A DNA stretch of 64,000 nucleotides from the NCBI RefSeq assembly GCF_003290025.1, contig NZ_QNHG01000005.1, positions 241,823-305,822 on the forward strand, read 5' to 3'. The position numbers were made by a program, and so were the translations under genes. This document shows, one piece after another, positions 8,315 through 16,489 of this stretch (position 1 is its first letter; each line of letters opens with the position of its first letter). The notes under the pieces are model-generated. The model saw only the letters and a program-made list of their open reading frames with translations. It did not search any database and was not told the DNA's origin. Source of the stretch: Pseudogemmobacter bohemicus. GTDB taxonomy: Bacteria > Pseudomonadota > Alphaproteobacteria > Rhodobacterales > Rhodobacteraceae.

Positions 8315-10699
8315 ATGACGACGACCGCATCACTCGATTTCAACGCCACGTTCGACCGCCTCGGACATCTCGGCATCGAAAAGCAACTTCGCGCCCAGCC
8401 GGGTGTCACCTCGGTGGCCGCCAATCCGGCAGGTCCGTCGGTGACCGTGACCTTCGACGAAGGCAAGACCAGCATCGAGACGTTGCGCAAGGTCGTCGAG
8501 GACTGCGGCTTTCACTGCGAGGGTGAGGCCCTGCCGCGGCACGTGTGTTCCGCCCACGACGGCCATGCCGCAGCCATGGCGGACCATTCAGGCCATGGCA
8601 CGGGACATGGCAAGGGGGCTGACAGCCCCGCCCCGGCCACCCCCTCCGGCCACGATGCAATGGCCCACGAGATGGGTCATGGTTCAGGCGACATGCAGTC
8701 GATGGTGCGCGACATGCGCAACCGGTTCTGGGTCGCCCTGATCTTCACCATTCCGATCTTCGTCTGGTCGCCGATGGGCGGCATGTTCACGCCGCCGGCG
8801 CCGCCGTTCGGGTTGCGGCTTGACCAGTGGCTGTTCATTCTGGCGACAGCCGCCGTGATCTGGCCGGTCTGGCCTTTTGTCGTCGCAGCTGTGCGAGCGC
8901 TGCGCAACGGCGTGCTGAACATGGCGGTGCTGGTGATCCTGTCGGTTGGAACCGGCTACGCTTTCAGCGTCGGCTCGACCTTCTTTTTCCCCGGCGTGCA
9001 ATTCTACGAGGCGGTCGCGGTCCTTCTGGTGTTCATCCTTCTTGGCCACTGGCTCGAGATGCGCGCCCGGGCCGGTGCTTCAGAGGCGATCCGCGCCCTG
9101 ATGGACCTTGCGCCGCCGATGGCGACCGTCATCCGCGATGGGCGCGAGGTCGAGGTGCCCACCGCCGAGGTGCAGAAGGGCGAAACCGTGGTGATCCGTC
9201 CGGGGAACAAGATTCCTGTCGACGGCGAGGTTACCGAAGGCACGTCGCTGGTCGACGAATCCATGCTGACCGGTGAGTCCATGCCGGTGCAGAAGACCGT
9301 CGGTAGCACAGTGATCGGCGCCACGATCAACAAGTCGGGAACCTTCCGCTACACCGCCACCAAGGTCGGTGCCGACACGGCGCTCGCGCAGATCGTCAAG
9401 CTGGTCCAGGAGGCGCAGAACTCCAAGGCGCCGGCGCAGCTGCTGGCCGACCGGGCATCGCAATGGCTGGTGCTGGTCGCCATCGTCATCGGCGTCGCGA
9501 CCTTTGCGGTCTGGTATGGCTGGATCGGGGCGGAGCTTCTGTTCGCGCTGACGCTGACGATCACCGTCTTCGTCATCGCTTGCCCTGACGCACTGGGGCT
9601 GGCAACCCCGATGGCCGTGATGGTGGGAACCGGGCTTGGCGCGATGAACGGCATCCTGTTCAAGAACGCGAGCGCGCTCGAGGATGCGACGAAACTCGAT
9701 GTCATCGTCTTCGACAAGACCGGCACGCTCACCATGGGACAGCCGAAGGTGGTTGATGTCGTCGCCGCCGAGGGTGTCAGCCCCGACGAGGTGCTTGCCG
9801 CCGCCGCCGCCGTGGACAAGGGCTCGGATCACCCGCTGGCGGTCGCCATCGTCGAGCGCGCCGCCAACCTGACCCTGGGCAAGATGTCCGGGTTCGAGAC
9901 GCTGGATGGCCGGGGGGCCAGCGCTACTGTCGCGGACAGTCGGGTTCTGGTCGGCAACCGCCGCCTGATGGATGAGGAAAAGGTGCCGCTCGGTGCCCTG
10001 TCCGAACGGGCGGAGGCGCTCAAGGGCGCGGGCCGGACCGTCGTGCACGTCGCCAGGGACGGTGCTGTCCTGGGGCTGATCGCGATCGCCGATGCGCTGC
10101 GTCCGACCGCGAAGGAAACCGTGACCCGGCTGCGCGAACGCGGCGTCCAGGTGGCGATGCTGACCGGCGACAACGCAGGGACCGCCGCGCGCATCGCCGG
10201 GGAACTCGGGATCGACATCGTGCTCGCCGACGTGCTGCCGGGTCAGAAGGCCGACAAGGTCAAGGAGCTTCAGGCCCAGGGCAAGAAGGTCGGCATGGTC
10301 GGCGACGGGGTGAACGACGCTCCGGCGCTGACCCAGGCCGACGTGGGCTTTGCCATCGGCGCGGGCACCGACGTGGCGATGGAAAGCGCCGACGTGGTGC
10401 TGATGAGAAGCGACCCGCATGATGTGCTGGGGGCGATAGTGCTGTCGAGGGCGACCCTGCGCAAGATGCACCAGAACCTGTTCTGGGCAGTGGCCTACAA
10501 CGTGGTCGCCTTTCCGGTCGCGGCGGGGGTGTTCTTTCCCTACACGATCAGTCCCGAGGTCGCCGCCCTGGCGATGTCGGGAAGCTCTGCCCTGGTCGCC
10601 GTGAACGCCCTGCTTCTGAAACGGACGCGGCTAGAGGGCGTGACCCGCCGTTCTCCGGCCAAGGCTGCCGCGCCGCAGGCGCTGGAAGTGGCGTCATGA
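8315..10699 (+). CDS. Heavy-metal P1B-type ATPase with CPD motif
   Basis: A 794-residue metal-exporting ATPase. The N terminus has an HMA-like fold that lacks CxxC ([19 protein letters not shown]), then a His/Met-rich linker ([19 protein letters not shown]). Membrane helices follow, then the actuator TGES, the phosphorylation motif DKTGT (Asp467) and GDGVNDAP. In the transmembrane metal site the usual CPC is CPD (Cys423-Pro-Asp425, [12 protein letters not shown]), which is a recurrent variant and may change metal choice. The start was moved to ATG 8315, since the earlier in-frame codon is a TTG with no support. It overlaps the next gene by 4 bp. Confidence 0.93.
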   Translation: MTTTASLDFNATFDRLGHLGIEKQLRAQPGVTSVAANPAGPSVTVTFDEGKTSIETLRKVVEDCGFHCEGEALPRHVCSAHDGHAAAMADHSGHGTGHGKGADSPAPATPSGHDAMAHEMGHGSGDMQSMVRDMRNRFWVALIFTIPIFVWSPMGGMFTPPAPPFGLRLDQWLFILATAAVIWPVWPFVVAAVRALRNGVLNMAVLVILSVGTGYAFSVGSTFFFPGVQFYEAVAVLLVFILLGHWLEMRARAGASEAIRALMDLAPPMATVIRDGREVEVPTAEVQKGETVVIRPGNKIPVDGEVTEGTSLVDESMLTGESMPVQKTVGSTVIGATINKSGTFRYTATKVGADTALAQIVKLVQEAQNSKAPAQLLADRASQWLVLVAIVIGVATFAVWYGWIGAELLFALTLTITVFVIACPDALGLATPMAVMVGTGLGAMNGILFKNASALEDATKLDVIVFDKTGTLTMGQPKVVDVVAAEGVSPDEVLAAAAAVDKGSDHPLAVAIVERAANLTLGKMSGFETLDGRGASATVADSRVLVGNRRLMDEEKVPLGALSERAEALKGAGRTVVHVARDGAVLGLIAIADALRPTAKETVTRLRERGVQVAMLTGDNAGTAARIAGELGIDIVLADVLPGQKADKVKELQAQGKKVGMVGDGVNDAPALTQADVGFAIGAGTDVAMESADVVLMRSDPHDVLGAIVLSRATLRKMHQNLFWAVAYNVVAFPVAAGVFFPYTISPEVAALAMSGSSALVAVNALLLKRTRLEGVTRRSPAKAAAPQALEVAS

Positions 10700-11193
10700 A
10701 ACCCGACGGGACCGCCTTGTCGCGCCGGACGGCACTCGTCCTGCCGTTGGCGGCGGTCGCATCGGCGGCCTTCTCCGCGGTCGCGCGCGGGCAAGACGGT
10801 GTGAATGCCGACACGATGACCGTCGCCGGCGTCCTGGCCTATCTCGGCGTGATGCCTGCAGCCATCGTGCAAGGCCATCCAAAGTCCCACACCGAGGGCG
10901 CGATGCACGGCGGCGCGCCCGATGGGCAAGATCAGTATCATCTGGTGCTTGCCCTGTTCGACGCCGCGTCTGGCGCCCGGATCGAAACAGCGCAGGTTTC
11001 GGTTAATGTCATGGGTCTTGGTCATATCGGTGGAACCTTGCTTAACCTTGAACCGATGAAGATTGCAGATACGGTGACTTGGGGTGCTTTCGTAAAGCTT
11101 GCTGACCGCACTCCCTATCAGCTCTCTTTCAAAGTCGTTCTTCCAGGCCGGGCAAAGGCCGTTCCTTTTCCTTTCACCTACACGCATTCGTGA
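10696..11193 (+). CDS. Exported protein of unknown function, coupled to the metal ATPase
   Basis: The 165-residue product begins with a Tat-like signal ([20 protein letters not shown]) and is probably periplasmic. The mature part contains [13 protein letters not shown] and a beta-rich remainder ending in FPFTYTHS. His and Met residues in the first half suggest metal binding; no family name is recognised. ATGA overlap with the P-type ATPase stop argues for one transcript and a joint role in metal export. Confidence 0.7.
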   Translation: MKPDGTALSRRTALVLPLAAVASAAFSAVARGQDGVNADTMTVAGVLAYLGVMPAAIVQGHPKSHTEGAMHGGAPDGQDQYHLVLALFDAASGARIETAQVSVNVMGLGHIGGTLLNLEPMKIADTVTWGAFVKLADRTPYQLSFKVVLPGRAKAVPFPFTYTHS

Positions 11194-11255
11194 GGATAGC
11201 GCTTCGCGCCTGCAATCCTTTCGGCGCTCGCGCGTCTGTTGATTGCAACCTGACC

Positions 11256-12593
11256 ATGATGGATCCACAGCAAATGCCGCAGCAGAGTTCATTCGAGAGT
11301 GAAGTTGAGATTGCGCCACGCGCGCAAAGGAGCCGGAGGGGATCGGTCGTCGGCGGCGCTTCGGCGCTGGTTGCCGCGATCCTGCGGCGGATCGTCCGGC
11401 GCGGATCGCTGGAATGGACCGAGGCGGGTGGCCGGACCTACCGCTTCGGCACCGGCGGCGCGCCCGATGTGGCGGTTCGGCTGCTTGACCGCGACCTGCC
11501 CTTGCGCCTGCTGACCCAGCCGAGCCTTGCGCTTGGCGAAGCCTGGATGGACGGCCGGCTGGTGCTGCAACGGGGGACGCTGCGCGAGCTTCTGGACCTG
11601 CTGACCTCGGGCGGGCCGGAGGCGCTCGACTCGCTGCCCGGAAATGGTCTGAGGGCGATGGCCGACCGGCTTCTGTCGCGGCGCCGGCACCGCAATCCGT
11701 GGGCGCGCGCGCGGTCCAACGTGGCGCATCACTATGACCTGTCCGACGATCTCTACGATCTCTTTCTCGACCGCGAGCGGCAGTATTCCTGCGCCTATTT
11801 CGAACGTGGTGACGAGACCCTGGACGAGGCACAGGCGGCAAAGATGCATCGCATCGCTGCCAAGCTGGTGCTGGACCGTCCCGGCCTCTCGGTTCTCGAC
11901 ATCGGTTCGGGCTGGGGCGGGCTGGCGCGGTCGGTGGCGCGCGATAGCACCGCGAATGTCACCGGCATCACCCTGTCGCGGGAACAGCTGGCCTACGCCA
12001 CCGCGCGGACCGAAGCCGAGGGTCTGGCCGGACGTGTCCGCTTTCACCTGCGCGACTACCGCGACGAGCGTGACCGCTACGACCGGATCGTGTCGGTCGG
12101 TATGTTCGAACATGTGGGGCCATCGGACTACGACAACTACTTCTCGGCGATGGCCCACGCGCTGAAACCGGACGGCGTGGCGCTCCTGCACTCCATCGGC
12201 ATCATGGGTCCTGAGGGCGGCAGCGATCCCTGGATCCGCAAGTACATCTTTCCCGGCGGCTATTGCCCCACGCTGTCGCAGGCCATCGCCGCGGCCGAGC
12301 GCGCGGGGCTCTGGGTGACGGATGTGGAAGTCCTGCGCCTCCATTGCGCGGAAACGCTGCGTCACTGGCACGAGCGGTTCGCCGCCCGCCGCGACGCAGC
12401 GCGCGCGCTTTATGACGAACGGTTCTGCCGGATGCGGGAGTTCTATCTCGCGGCCTGCGAGGCGGGATTCCGCAACGGTCGGACCATGGTGTTCCAGTTG
12501 CAGCTTGCCCACCGGCGCGATGCCGTGCCGCTGACACGGGCCTACATCGACGGCGCGAGCCCGGCTCAAGGCCGCGATACGAATTTTGCTTGA
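11256..12593 (+). CDS. cfa: Cyclopropane-fatty-acyl-phospholipid synthase family methyltransferase
   Basis: SAM-dependent enzyme that adds a methylene bridge to unsaturated acyl chains of membrane phospholipids. With the ATG at 11256 it is 445 residues long. The lipid-binding N-terminal domain is followed by HHYDLSDDLYDLFLD, YSCAYF (about 177-182) and the SAM motif VLDIGSGWGGLA (about 213-224). FEHVGPSDYDNYF and FPGGYCPTL are further family motifs. The frame is open upstream to a GTG at 11190 that overlaps the previous stop, so coupling to that gene is possible. Probably part of the membrane-stress response of the sigma-factor cluster (inference). Confidence 0.92.
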   Translation: MMDPQQMPQQSSFESEVEIAPRAQRSRRGSVVGGASALVAAILRRIVRRGSLEWTEAGGRTYRFGTGGAPDVAVRLLDRDLPLRLLTQPSLALGEAWMDGRLVLQRGTLRELLDLLTSGGPEALDSLPGNGLRAMADRLLSRRRHRNPWARARSNVAHHYDLSDDLYDLFLDRERQYSCAYFERGDETLDEAQAAKMHRIAAKLVLDRPGLSVLDIGSGWGGLARSVARDSTANVTGITLSREQLAYATARTEAEGLAGRVRFHLRDYRDERDRYDRIVSVGMFEHVGPSDYDNYFSAMAHALKPDGVALLHSIGIMGPEGGSDPWIRKYIFPGGYCPTLSQAIAAAERAGLWVTDVEVLRLHCAETLRHWHERFAARRDAARALYDERFCRMREFYLAACEAGFRNGRTMVFQLQLAHRRDAVPLTRAYIDGASPAQGRDTNFA

Positions 12594-12611
12594 AACAAGA
12601 GGAATCGCATC

Positions 12612-13655
12612 ATGACCACCACGCAGAAAATCCGCGTCGCGGTGAACGGCTACGGCGTCATCGGCAAGCGGGTGGCGGATGCCGTCGCCATGCAGCCCGA
12701 CATGGTACTGGCCGGGGTGTGCGACGTTGCCGCCGACTGGCGCCCGCGCATGGCAGAGGCCAAGGGCTACGCGCTTTACGGTGCCGGCCCGGACCATGTC
12801 TCGGCCATGCGCGCGGCGGGGCTGGAGGTGGCCGGAACGCTGGAGGACATGCTGGCCCGCGCCGACATCGTGGTGGACTGCACGCCTAAGAAGGTGGCGG
12901 CGGCCAATGTCGAGGCCTATCGCCGGCGCGGCATCAGGTTTATCGTCCAGGGCGGCGAGAAACATGCCGTCACCGACCACTCCTTCGTGGCCGAGGCCAG
13001 CTTTGCCGGTGCCGTCGGGCGCGACAGCACCCGCGTGGTCTCGTGCAACACCACCTCCATCGTCCGCACGCTGACCGCGCTCAAGCGCGCGGGGCTGCTT
13101 GTACGGGCGCGCGGCACGCTGTTGCGGCGCGCGACCGACCCCTGGGAAAGCCATCTCGGCGGCATCATGAACACACTGGTGCCCGAGCGCGAGATCCCGA
13201 GCCACCAGGGCCCCGACGCGCAAAGCGTGGACCCAAGCCTGGACGTGGTGACAATGGCGGTCAAGGTGCCGCAGACGCTGGCCCATCTGCACTACTGGTC
13301 GGTCGAGATGACGCGCGCGGCCACCAGGGACGAGGTTCTTGCCGCCTTCGGCGCCTCGACGCGGATCGCGCTGATCCGCATGGACGACGGCCTCGACGCG
13401 CTGAACGCGGTCAAGGAGATGATGGCCGACCTTGGCCGCCCGCATGACAACCTCTACGAGGTCGCGCTGTGGCAGGACATGCTGTCCGTGCGGGGCAACG
13501 AGCTCTTCTATGCCTACATGGTCGACAACCAGGCCATCGTGATCCCGGAAACCATCGACGCCATCCGGGCAATGACCGGACTTGCTGCGGATGCCGCGGC
13601 GTCGATGGCGCTGACCGACACTGCCCTGGGGATCGGACACTTGGCCAAGCTCTGA
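12612..13655 (+). CDS. Type II (archaeal-type) glyceraldehyde-3-phosphate dehydrogenase
   Basis: A 347-residue NAD(P)-dependent dehydrogenase. The Rossmann motif is NGYGVIGKR (12-20), and the catalytic Cys145 lies in VVSCNTTSIVRTL. The spacing and the surrounding PWESHLGGIMNTLVP fit the archaeal class II GAPDH rather than the bacterial GapA class. Such genes are known in bacteria but are uncommon. It starts 18 bp after cfa with AAGAGGAA in front, so it belongs to the same unit. A GAPDH of a second class in a metal/redox island could be a bypass for oxidation-sensitive GapA; that is inference. Confidence 0.9.
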   Translation: MTTTQKIRVAVNGYGVIGKRVADAVAMQPDMVLAGVCDVAADWRPRMAEAKGYALYGAGPDHVSAMRAAGLEVAGTLEDMLARADIVVDCTPKKVAAANVEAYRRRGIRFIVQGGEKHAVTDHSFVAEASFAGAVGRDSTRVVSCNTTSIVRTLTALKRAGLLVRARGTLLRRATDPWESHLGGIMNTLVPEREIPSHQGPDAQSVDPSLDVVTMAVKVPQTLAHLHYWSVEMTRAATRDEVLAAFGASTRIALIRMDDGLDALNAVKEMMADLGRPHDNLYEVALWQDMLSVRGNELFYAYMVDNQAIVIPETIDAIRAMTGLAADAAASMALTDTALGIGHLAKL

Positions 13656-13666
13656 CCGCGCCGGAC

Positions 13667-14182
13667 TCAGGCGATCCGGCTTCGGCCCGGACCTTGCGCG
13701 AAATGCGCCCGCGTGCCGACAGCAATCCGCGACGCGCACCAGCGCGCATAAAGTGGTGCCAATGCCCGACCGAGCAGGCGGCCCGGCAGTCGTTCCGGCA
13801 GCGTGTAGTCAATAAAGACGCGCAGTTCGGTCCCTGCCTCGACCTGCAGCGTCTCGAACCCCAGCCGATAGGTGTCGATCACGATCATCCGCTGCGGACC
13901 TGTCGTCTTCCAGATCTTGCGGACGGGCGGCACGCGTTCCGTGATCACTTCCGTCACCCGCAATGCCAGACCCAGCATCCTTCCTTCGACGCGGATGACA
14001 GAACCGACCCTGCGCCCAGCTTCGGCATCCAAATGATAGTGCATGCTGCCGCCCGCCATCATCAGCGATCCCCCGGACATGTGGGCGCCAATGCGCTCGG
14101 GGTCGTCGAGGTAGTCGAAAACCTCCCGCGGTGTTGCGCGAACCAGCACCGAGGTGGCAAAATGCATCACAGCCTCTCGCAT
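13667..14182 (-). CDS. SRPBCC (START-like) family protein
   Basis: A 171-residue cytosolic protein. MHFATSVLVRATPREVFDYL followed by DDPERIGAHM is the usual opening of the polyketide cyclase/SRPBCC fold, a hydrophobic ligand-binding cup. The rest alternates beta strands and ends in a long C-terminal helix region (RLPGRLLGRALAPLYARWC). Ligand unknown. Two starts are possible, ATG 14182 and ATG 14167; the second has the better ribosome site (GAGAGG). It converges with the GAPDH gene, stops 11 bp apart. Confidence 0.75.
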   Translation of the reverse strand: MREAVMHFATSVLVRATPREVFDYLDDPERIGAHMSGGSLMMAGGSMHYHLDAEAGRRVGSVIRVEGRMLGLALRVTEVITERVPPVRKIWKTTGPQRMIVIDTYRLGFETLQVEAGTELRVFIDYTLPERLPGRLLGRALAPLYARWCASRIAVGTRAHFAQGPGRSRIA

Positions 14183-14215
14183 CTCGTATCTGCTCTCGTT
14201 TCGTCTTGACGACGT

Positions 14216-14773
14216 TCAGTCGATCTGGCGGACAAAACCCGGATACCTGTTGAACGACAGTCTCTGTACTAGCGCCCCGTCGACAGTGCGGATCTCGGCG
14301 ATGATGCTGCCATCCGCAGCCGTCTCGATCGTGCCGAGTGTCAGCCGTGGATTCTGCAGGCTGTCGAGTTGCGTCTGAAGCCAGCCGCGCACCACGTCGG
14401 GCGTCGTCTCCGGTGTCGCGGCAGGTGCAAGACCAAAGACCACTTCCGACCCCTGCCCGACCGCGCCGGTCATTCCGTCCTGGATGCCCGGCCCCGGGGT
14501 CGAACCGGCGACATGATGCTGGGCCATCATCTGCATCATCATCTGCATCATTTCAGCAGACATCATCATCCCCGGTCCCGCACCCTGCGAGTCCATCCCT
14601 GGACCCGCAGGGTCTGTTGGCTCGTCGGAGCCAGCCGCATTAGGGAGGGCGGGGTTCTCGGTGCCGGCCGTGTGATGTGGATCTTCCGCCTGAGGCGTGG
14701 TCTGACCGACCGCGCCGCCGGCCATCAGGACAACAGCAAGCATTGCTGCTGAGAAAGTTCGAACTGTCATCAT
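14216..14773 (-). CDS. Exported Met-rich protein, possible copper binder
   Basis: A 185-residue protein with a signal peptide (MLAVVLMAGGAVGQT). Near its middle it has a remarkable Met cluster, MMMSAEMMQMMMQMMAQHH, then Gly/Pro linkers and a C-terminal domain resembling a PepSY-like or stress-sensor fold (GSIIAEIRTVDGALVQRLSF). Met and His clusters of this type bind Cu(I) in the periplasm in known proteins; the assignment here is by composition. AAAGGAACAGG precedes tandem ATG codons, and the first (14773) was taken. It may be in one unit with the SRPBCC gene 33 bp downstream. Confidence 0.7.
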   Translation of the reverse strand: MMTVRTFSAAMLAVVLMAGGAVGQTTPQAEDPHHTAGTENPALPNAAGSDEPTDPAGPGMDSQGAGPGMMMSAEMMQMMMQMMAQHHVAGSTPGPGIQDGMTGAVGQGSEVVFGLAPAATPETTPDVVRGWLQTQLDSLQNPRLTLGTIETAADGSIIAEIRTVDGALVQRLSFNRYPGFVRQID

Positions 14774-15209
14774 CCTGTTCCTTTTCGGCTGAAGGCGGCC
14801 CGGTCGTGGCTTCGACCGACCGCCAGGCACCGACCGAGTCTGCCGCCACGGAGTTCCCGCAGAAGTCCCGATCATGCGAGAGCCAACCGACGCCTATCTT
14901 CATTGACGGATGTCGAGGCAAAAGATTACCGGGCAAATGCGTTTGCCCGGTCACGACAGATCTCGCAGAGCCCGGTTTGTAGAGTCCCGCGCAAGCTGTG
15001 TAATCCCCCGACCGCATGGACGTCTGTCATTTCGGTTCGTGCAGAAGTCAGCGGATATCGGTGGAACCACACAGAATGCCTTCGCGTTTTCAAGACCGAT
15101 CCCGCTGGCACTGAACAGCCCGTCCGCGGGCGATAGGGGGTGGCTCAGGCTTCTTCGCTGCGCTCCGGTCCAAGGGCAATTTGGCAACCACAGAACAGGA
15201 GTACGAGAG
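14774..15209. other. Divergent intergenic region between Met-rich protein and copper-storage protein
   Basis: 436 bp without a convincing gene; open frames here lack ribosome sites and family features. It must hold the promoters of both divergent genes. The only strong structure is the palindrome at 14928-14951, listed separately. Confidence 0.6.
14928..14951. repeat. Perfect palindrome with 10-bp arms
   Basis: ACCGGGCAAA and its exact complement TTTGCCCGGT flank TGCG. The position between two divergent copper-related genes, 155 bp from one start and 259 bp from the other, suits an operator or a structured leader. There is no T-run next to it, so a terminator is less likely. Confidence 0.5.
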
Positions 15210-15533
15210 ATGAACATGAAGGAATGCATCGAAAACTGCAGCGACTGCCACAACATCTGCCTGGAAACGCTGGCCTACTGCCTCGGCAAGGGCGGTCAGC
15301 ATGTCGCATCCGCACACATCCAGGCGCTTCTGGATTGCGCGGATACGTGCCGGATCAGCGCCGACTTCATGCTGCGAAACTCGGCGCTGCATGGCCGGGC
15401 TTGCGGTCTTTGTGCCGAAGCCTGCGAGCGGTGCGCCCAGTCCTGCGAAGCCTTCGGCAATGACGCGCAGATGAAGAAGTGCGCCGAGATCTGCCGGCGC
15501 TGCGCCAAGTCCTGCCGCGACATGGCTGCGTGA
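15210..15533 (+). CDS. Four-helix-bundle copper-storage protein (Csp, cytosolic type)
   Basis: A 107-residue helical protein with sixteen Cys, nearly all in CxxC or CxxxC spacing along amphipathic helices. Examples are ECIENCSDCHNIC, LDCADTC, CGLCAEACERCAQSC and KKCAEICRRCAKSC. This is the pattern of the DUF326/Csp family, whose members store many Cu(I) ions inside a four-helix bundle. There is no signal peptide, so it is the cytosolic Csp3-like kind. AGGAGTACGAGAG precedes the ATG. A hairpin follows the stop. Role: buffer for copper that escapes export. Confidence 0.93.
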   Translation: MNMKECIENCSDCHNICLETLAYCLGKGGQHVASAHIQALLDCADTCRISADFMLRNSALHGRACGLCAEACERCAQSCEAFGNDAQMKKCAEICRRCAKSCRDMAA

Positions 15534-15541
15534 CATGGCGG

Positions 15542-15569
15542 CCGGGCAGGCGCAGAGACGCCCGCCCGG
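15542..15569 (+). terminator. GC-rich hairpin after copper-storage gene
   Basis: CCGGGCAGGCG (15542-15552) pairs with CGCCCGCCCGG (15559-15569) with one mismatch and a six-base loop, nine bases after the stop. No clear T-run follows, so termination efficiency is uncertain. Confidence 0.5.
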
Positions 15570-15592
15570 TCAGTGTGCGTCATGACGTCCCC

Positions 15593-15631
15593 AAAAAAAA
15601 CGCGGCAGAGCGGCTTTGCGGCCGCTCTGCC
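15593..15631 (-). terminator. Intrinsic terminator of the DUF305 gene
   Basis: On the minus strand an 11-bp perfect stem (15621-15631 with 15604-15614, loop of six) is followed by eight T residues (15593-15600 read as A on the plus strand). It lies 34 bp after the DUF305 stop. It is the clearest Rho-independent terminator in the window. Confidence 0.85.
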
Positions 15632-15664
15632 CCTTGCCGGATCAAGGCCGGATCAGTTCCCGGA

Positions 15665-16054
15665 TCAGTTCGAGGCCGCCGGCGGCTCGACACCCATCGC
15701 CTTCAACAGTGCTGTCATTTCGGCAATCTCGGCTTCCTGCGCATCAATGACCTTCTGCGCCAAAGCGCGGGTGCCCTCGTCGTCGCCCTGCTCAAGTTCG
15801 ACCTTGGCCATGTCGATCGCCGACTGGTGGTGCGGGATCATCATCAAGAGGAAATCGGCATCGGCGTCGCCCGTCAATTTCATTCCCTGCATCGACGACA
15901 TCATCGTGTCCATCGCAGCCATGTAACCGCCCGTGGCGCCTTCCATGTTCATTGCAGAATGGTCCATCCCAGCCATGTTGTCGGACTGTGCAATGGCATA
16001 GCCGGAAGTTGTCATGACGAGAGCAGCCACTGCTGCCAGTGCGGATGTTTTCAT
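15665..16054 (-). CDS. DUF305 periplasmic protein
   Basis: A 129-residue protein with a signal peptide ending SGYAIAQ. DUF305 is a ferritin-like four-helix family, recognised here by FLLMMIPHHQSAIDMAKVEL, with its HH pair, and the helix AQKVIDAQEAEIAEMTALL. The mature N terminus carries MAGMDHSAMNMEG, a Met/His motif also present in three other exported proteins of this window. Such proteins occur in copper clusters and are thought to bind metal. It follows the CopZ-like gene by 77 bp and is likely driven by the same CueR-type promoter; a strong terminator follows. Confidence 0.9.
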   Translation of the reverse strand: MKTSALAAVAALVMTTSGYAIAQSDNMAGMDHSAMNMEGATGGYMAAMDTMMSSMQGMKLTGDADADFLLMMIPHHQSAIDMAKVELEQGDDEGTRALAQKVIDAQEAEIAEMTALLKAMGVEPPAASN

Positions 16055-16131
16055 GGTATTCTCCTGTTTTTTGGTGGTTTTTAGCGCTTGAAACGGGTAA
16101 ACCCTTCAAACGGCATTTGGTTGCAGAATGG

Positions 16132-16320
16132 TCAGGCGGGCGCGTAGCCTACCTCGGTCAGCGCAGCGACCAACCGGTCGCGAGAAGCCGCTGATTTCAC
16201 TTCGACCTTGTGCGACGCCGGGTCCGCGGTCACTTCGGCAGAGGGGTCCACCGACTGGATTGCCTTCGTGACGCTGCGCACGCAGCCGCCACAGGTCATG
16301 TTCTCGATATGGAACTGCAT
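16132..16320 (-). CDS. copZ: CopZ-like heavy-metal-associated (HMA) chaperone
   Basis: A 62-residue HMA domain: MQFHIENMTCGGCVRSVTKA carries the metal-binding CxxC (Cys10 and Cys13), followed by the usual beta-alpha-beta-beta-alpha-beta pattern. Proteins like this carry Cu(I) in the cytosol and deliver it to CopA. A MerR-type promoter lies directly upstream, divergent from the copA promoter. GAAGGAGACACTC precedes the start. Confidence 0.92.
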   Translation of the reverse strand: MQFHIENMTCGGCVRSVTKAIQSVDPSAEVTADPASHKVEVKSAASRDRLVAALTEVGYAPA

Positions 16321-16355
16321 GAGTGTCTCCTTCGGACAATCGCCTCATGCAACTC

Positions 16356-16386
16356 GATATGGGCCTTCCCACCGTTGTAAGGTCAA
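16356..16386 (-). promoter_or_regulatory. CueR/MerR-type promoter for copZ
   Basis: On the minus strand, -35 TTGACC (16381-16386) and -10 CATATC (16356-16361) are separated by 19 bp, the long spacer typical of MerR-family promoters. Within the spacer, CTTACAAC-G-GTGGGAAG is an imperfect dyad of the CueR kind. The regulator is probably the CueR-like protein encoded at 18980. Confidence 0.75.
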
Positions 16387-16424
16387 GGGAACAAATCCGT
16401 GAACAGACAAATTGAAATCAGGGC

Positions 16425-16455
16425 TTGACCTTACCATCATGGGAAGCCCTATCTC
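16425..16455 (+). promoter_or_regulatory. CueR/MerR-type promoter for copA
   Basis: TTGACC (16425-16430), a 19-bp spacer, then TATCTC (16450-16455). The dyad CTTACCAT-C-ATGGGAAG (16430-16446) matches in seven of eight positions between arms. Copper-bound CueR is known to untwist such spacers to start transcription. The twin promoter for copZ points the other way, 39 bp between the two -35 boxes. Confidence 0.8.
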
Positions 16456-16489
16456 AGTCAGCGGAGTACCTCGACACTGGAGTGCCGCT

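Noticed and set aside
9080..10471. A 463-codon minus-strand frame rich in His/Gln/Arg
   Set aside because: It is the shadow of the P-type ATPase; composition mirrors the codons of the true gene.
11289..13739. An 816-codon minus-strand open frame
   Set aside because: It is antisense to cfa and the GAPDH gene; no recognisable domain and no ribosome site.
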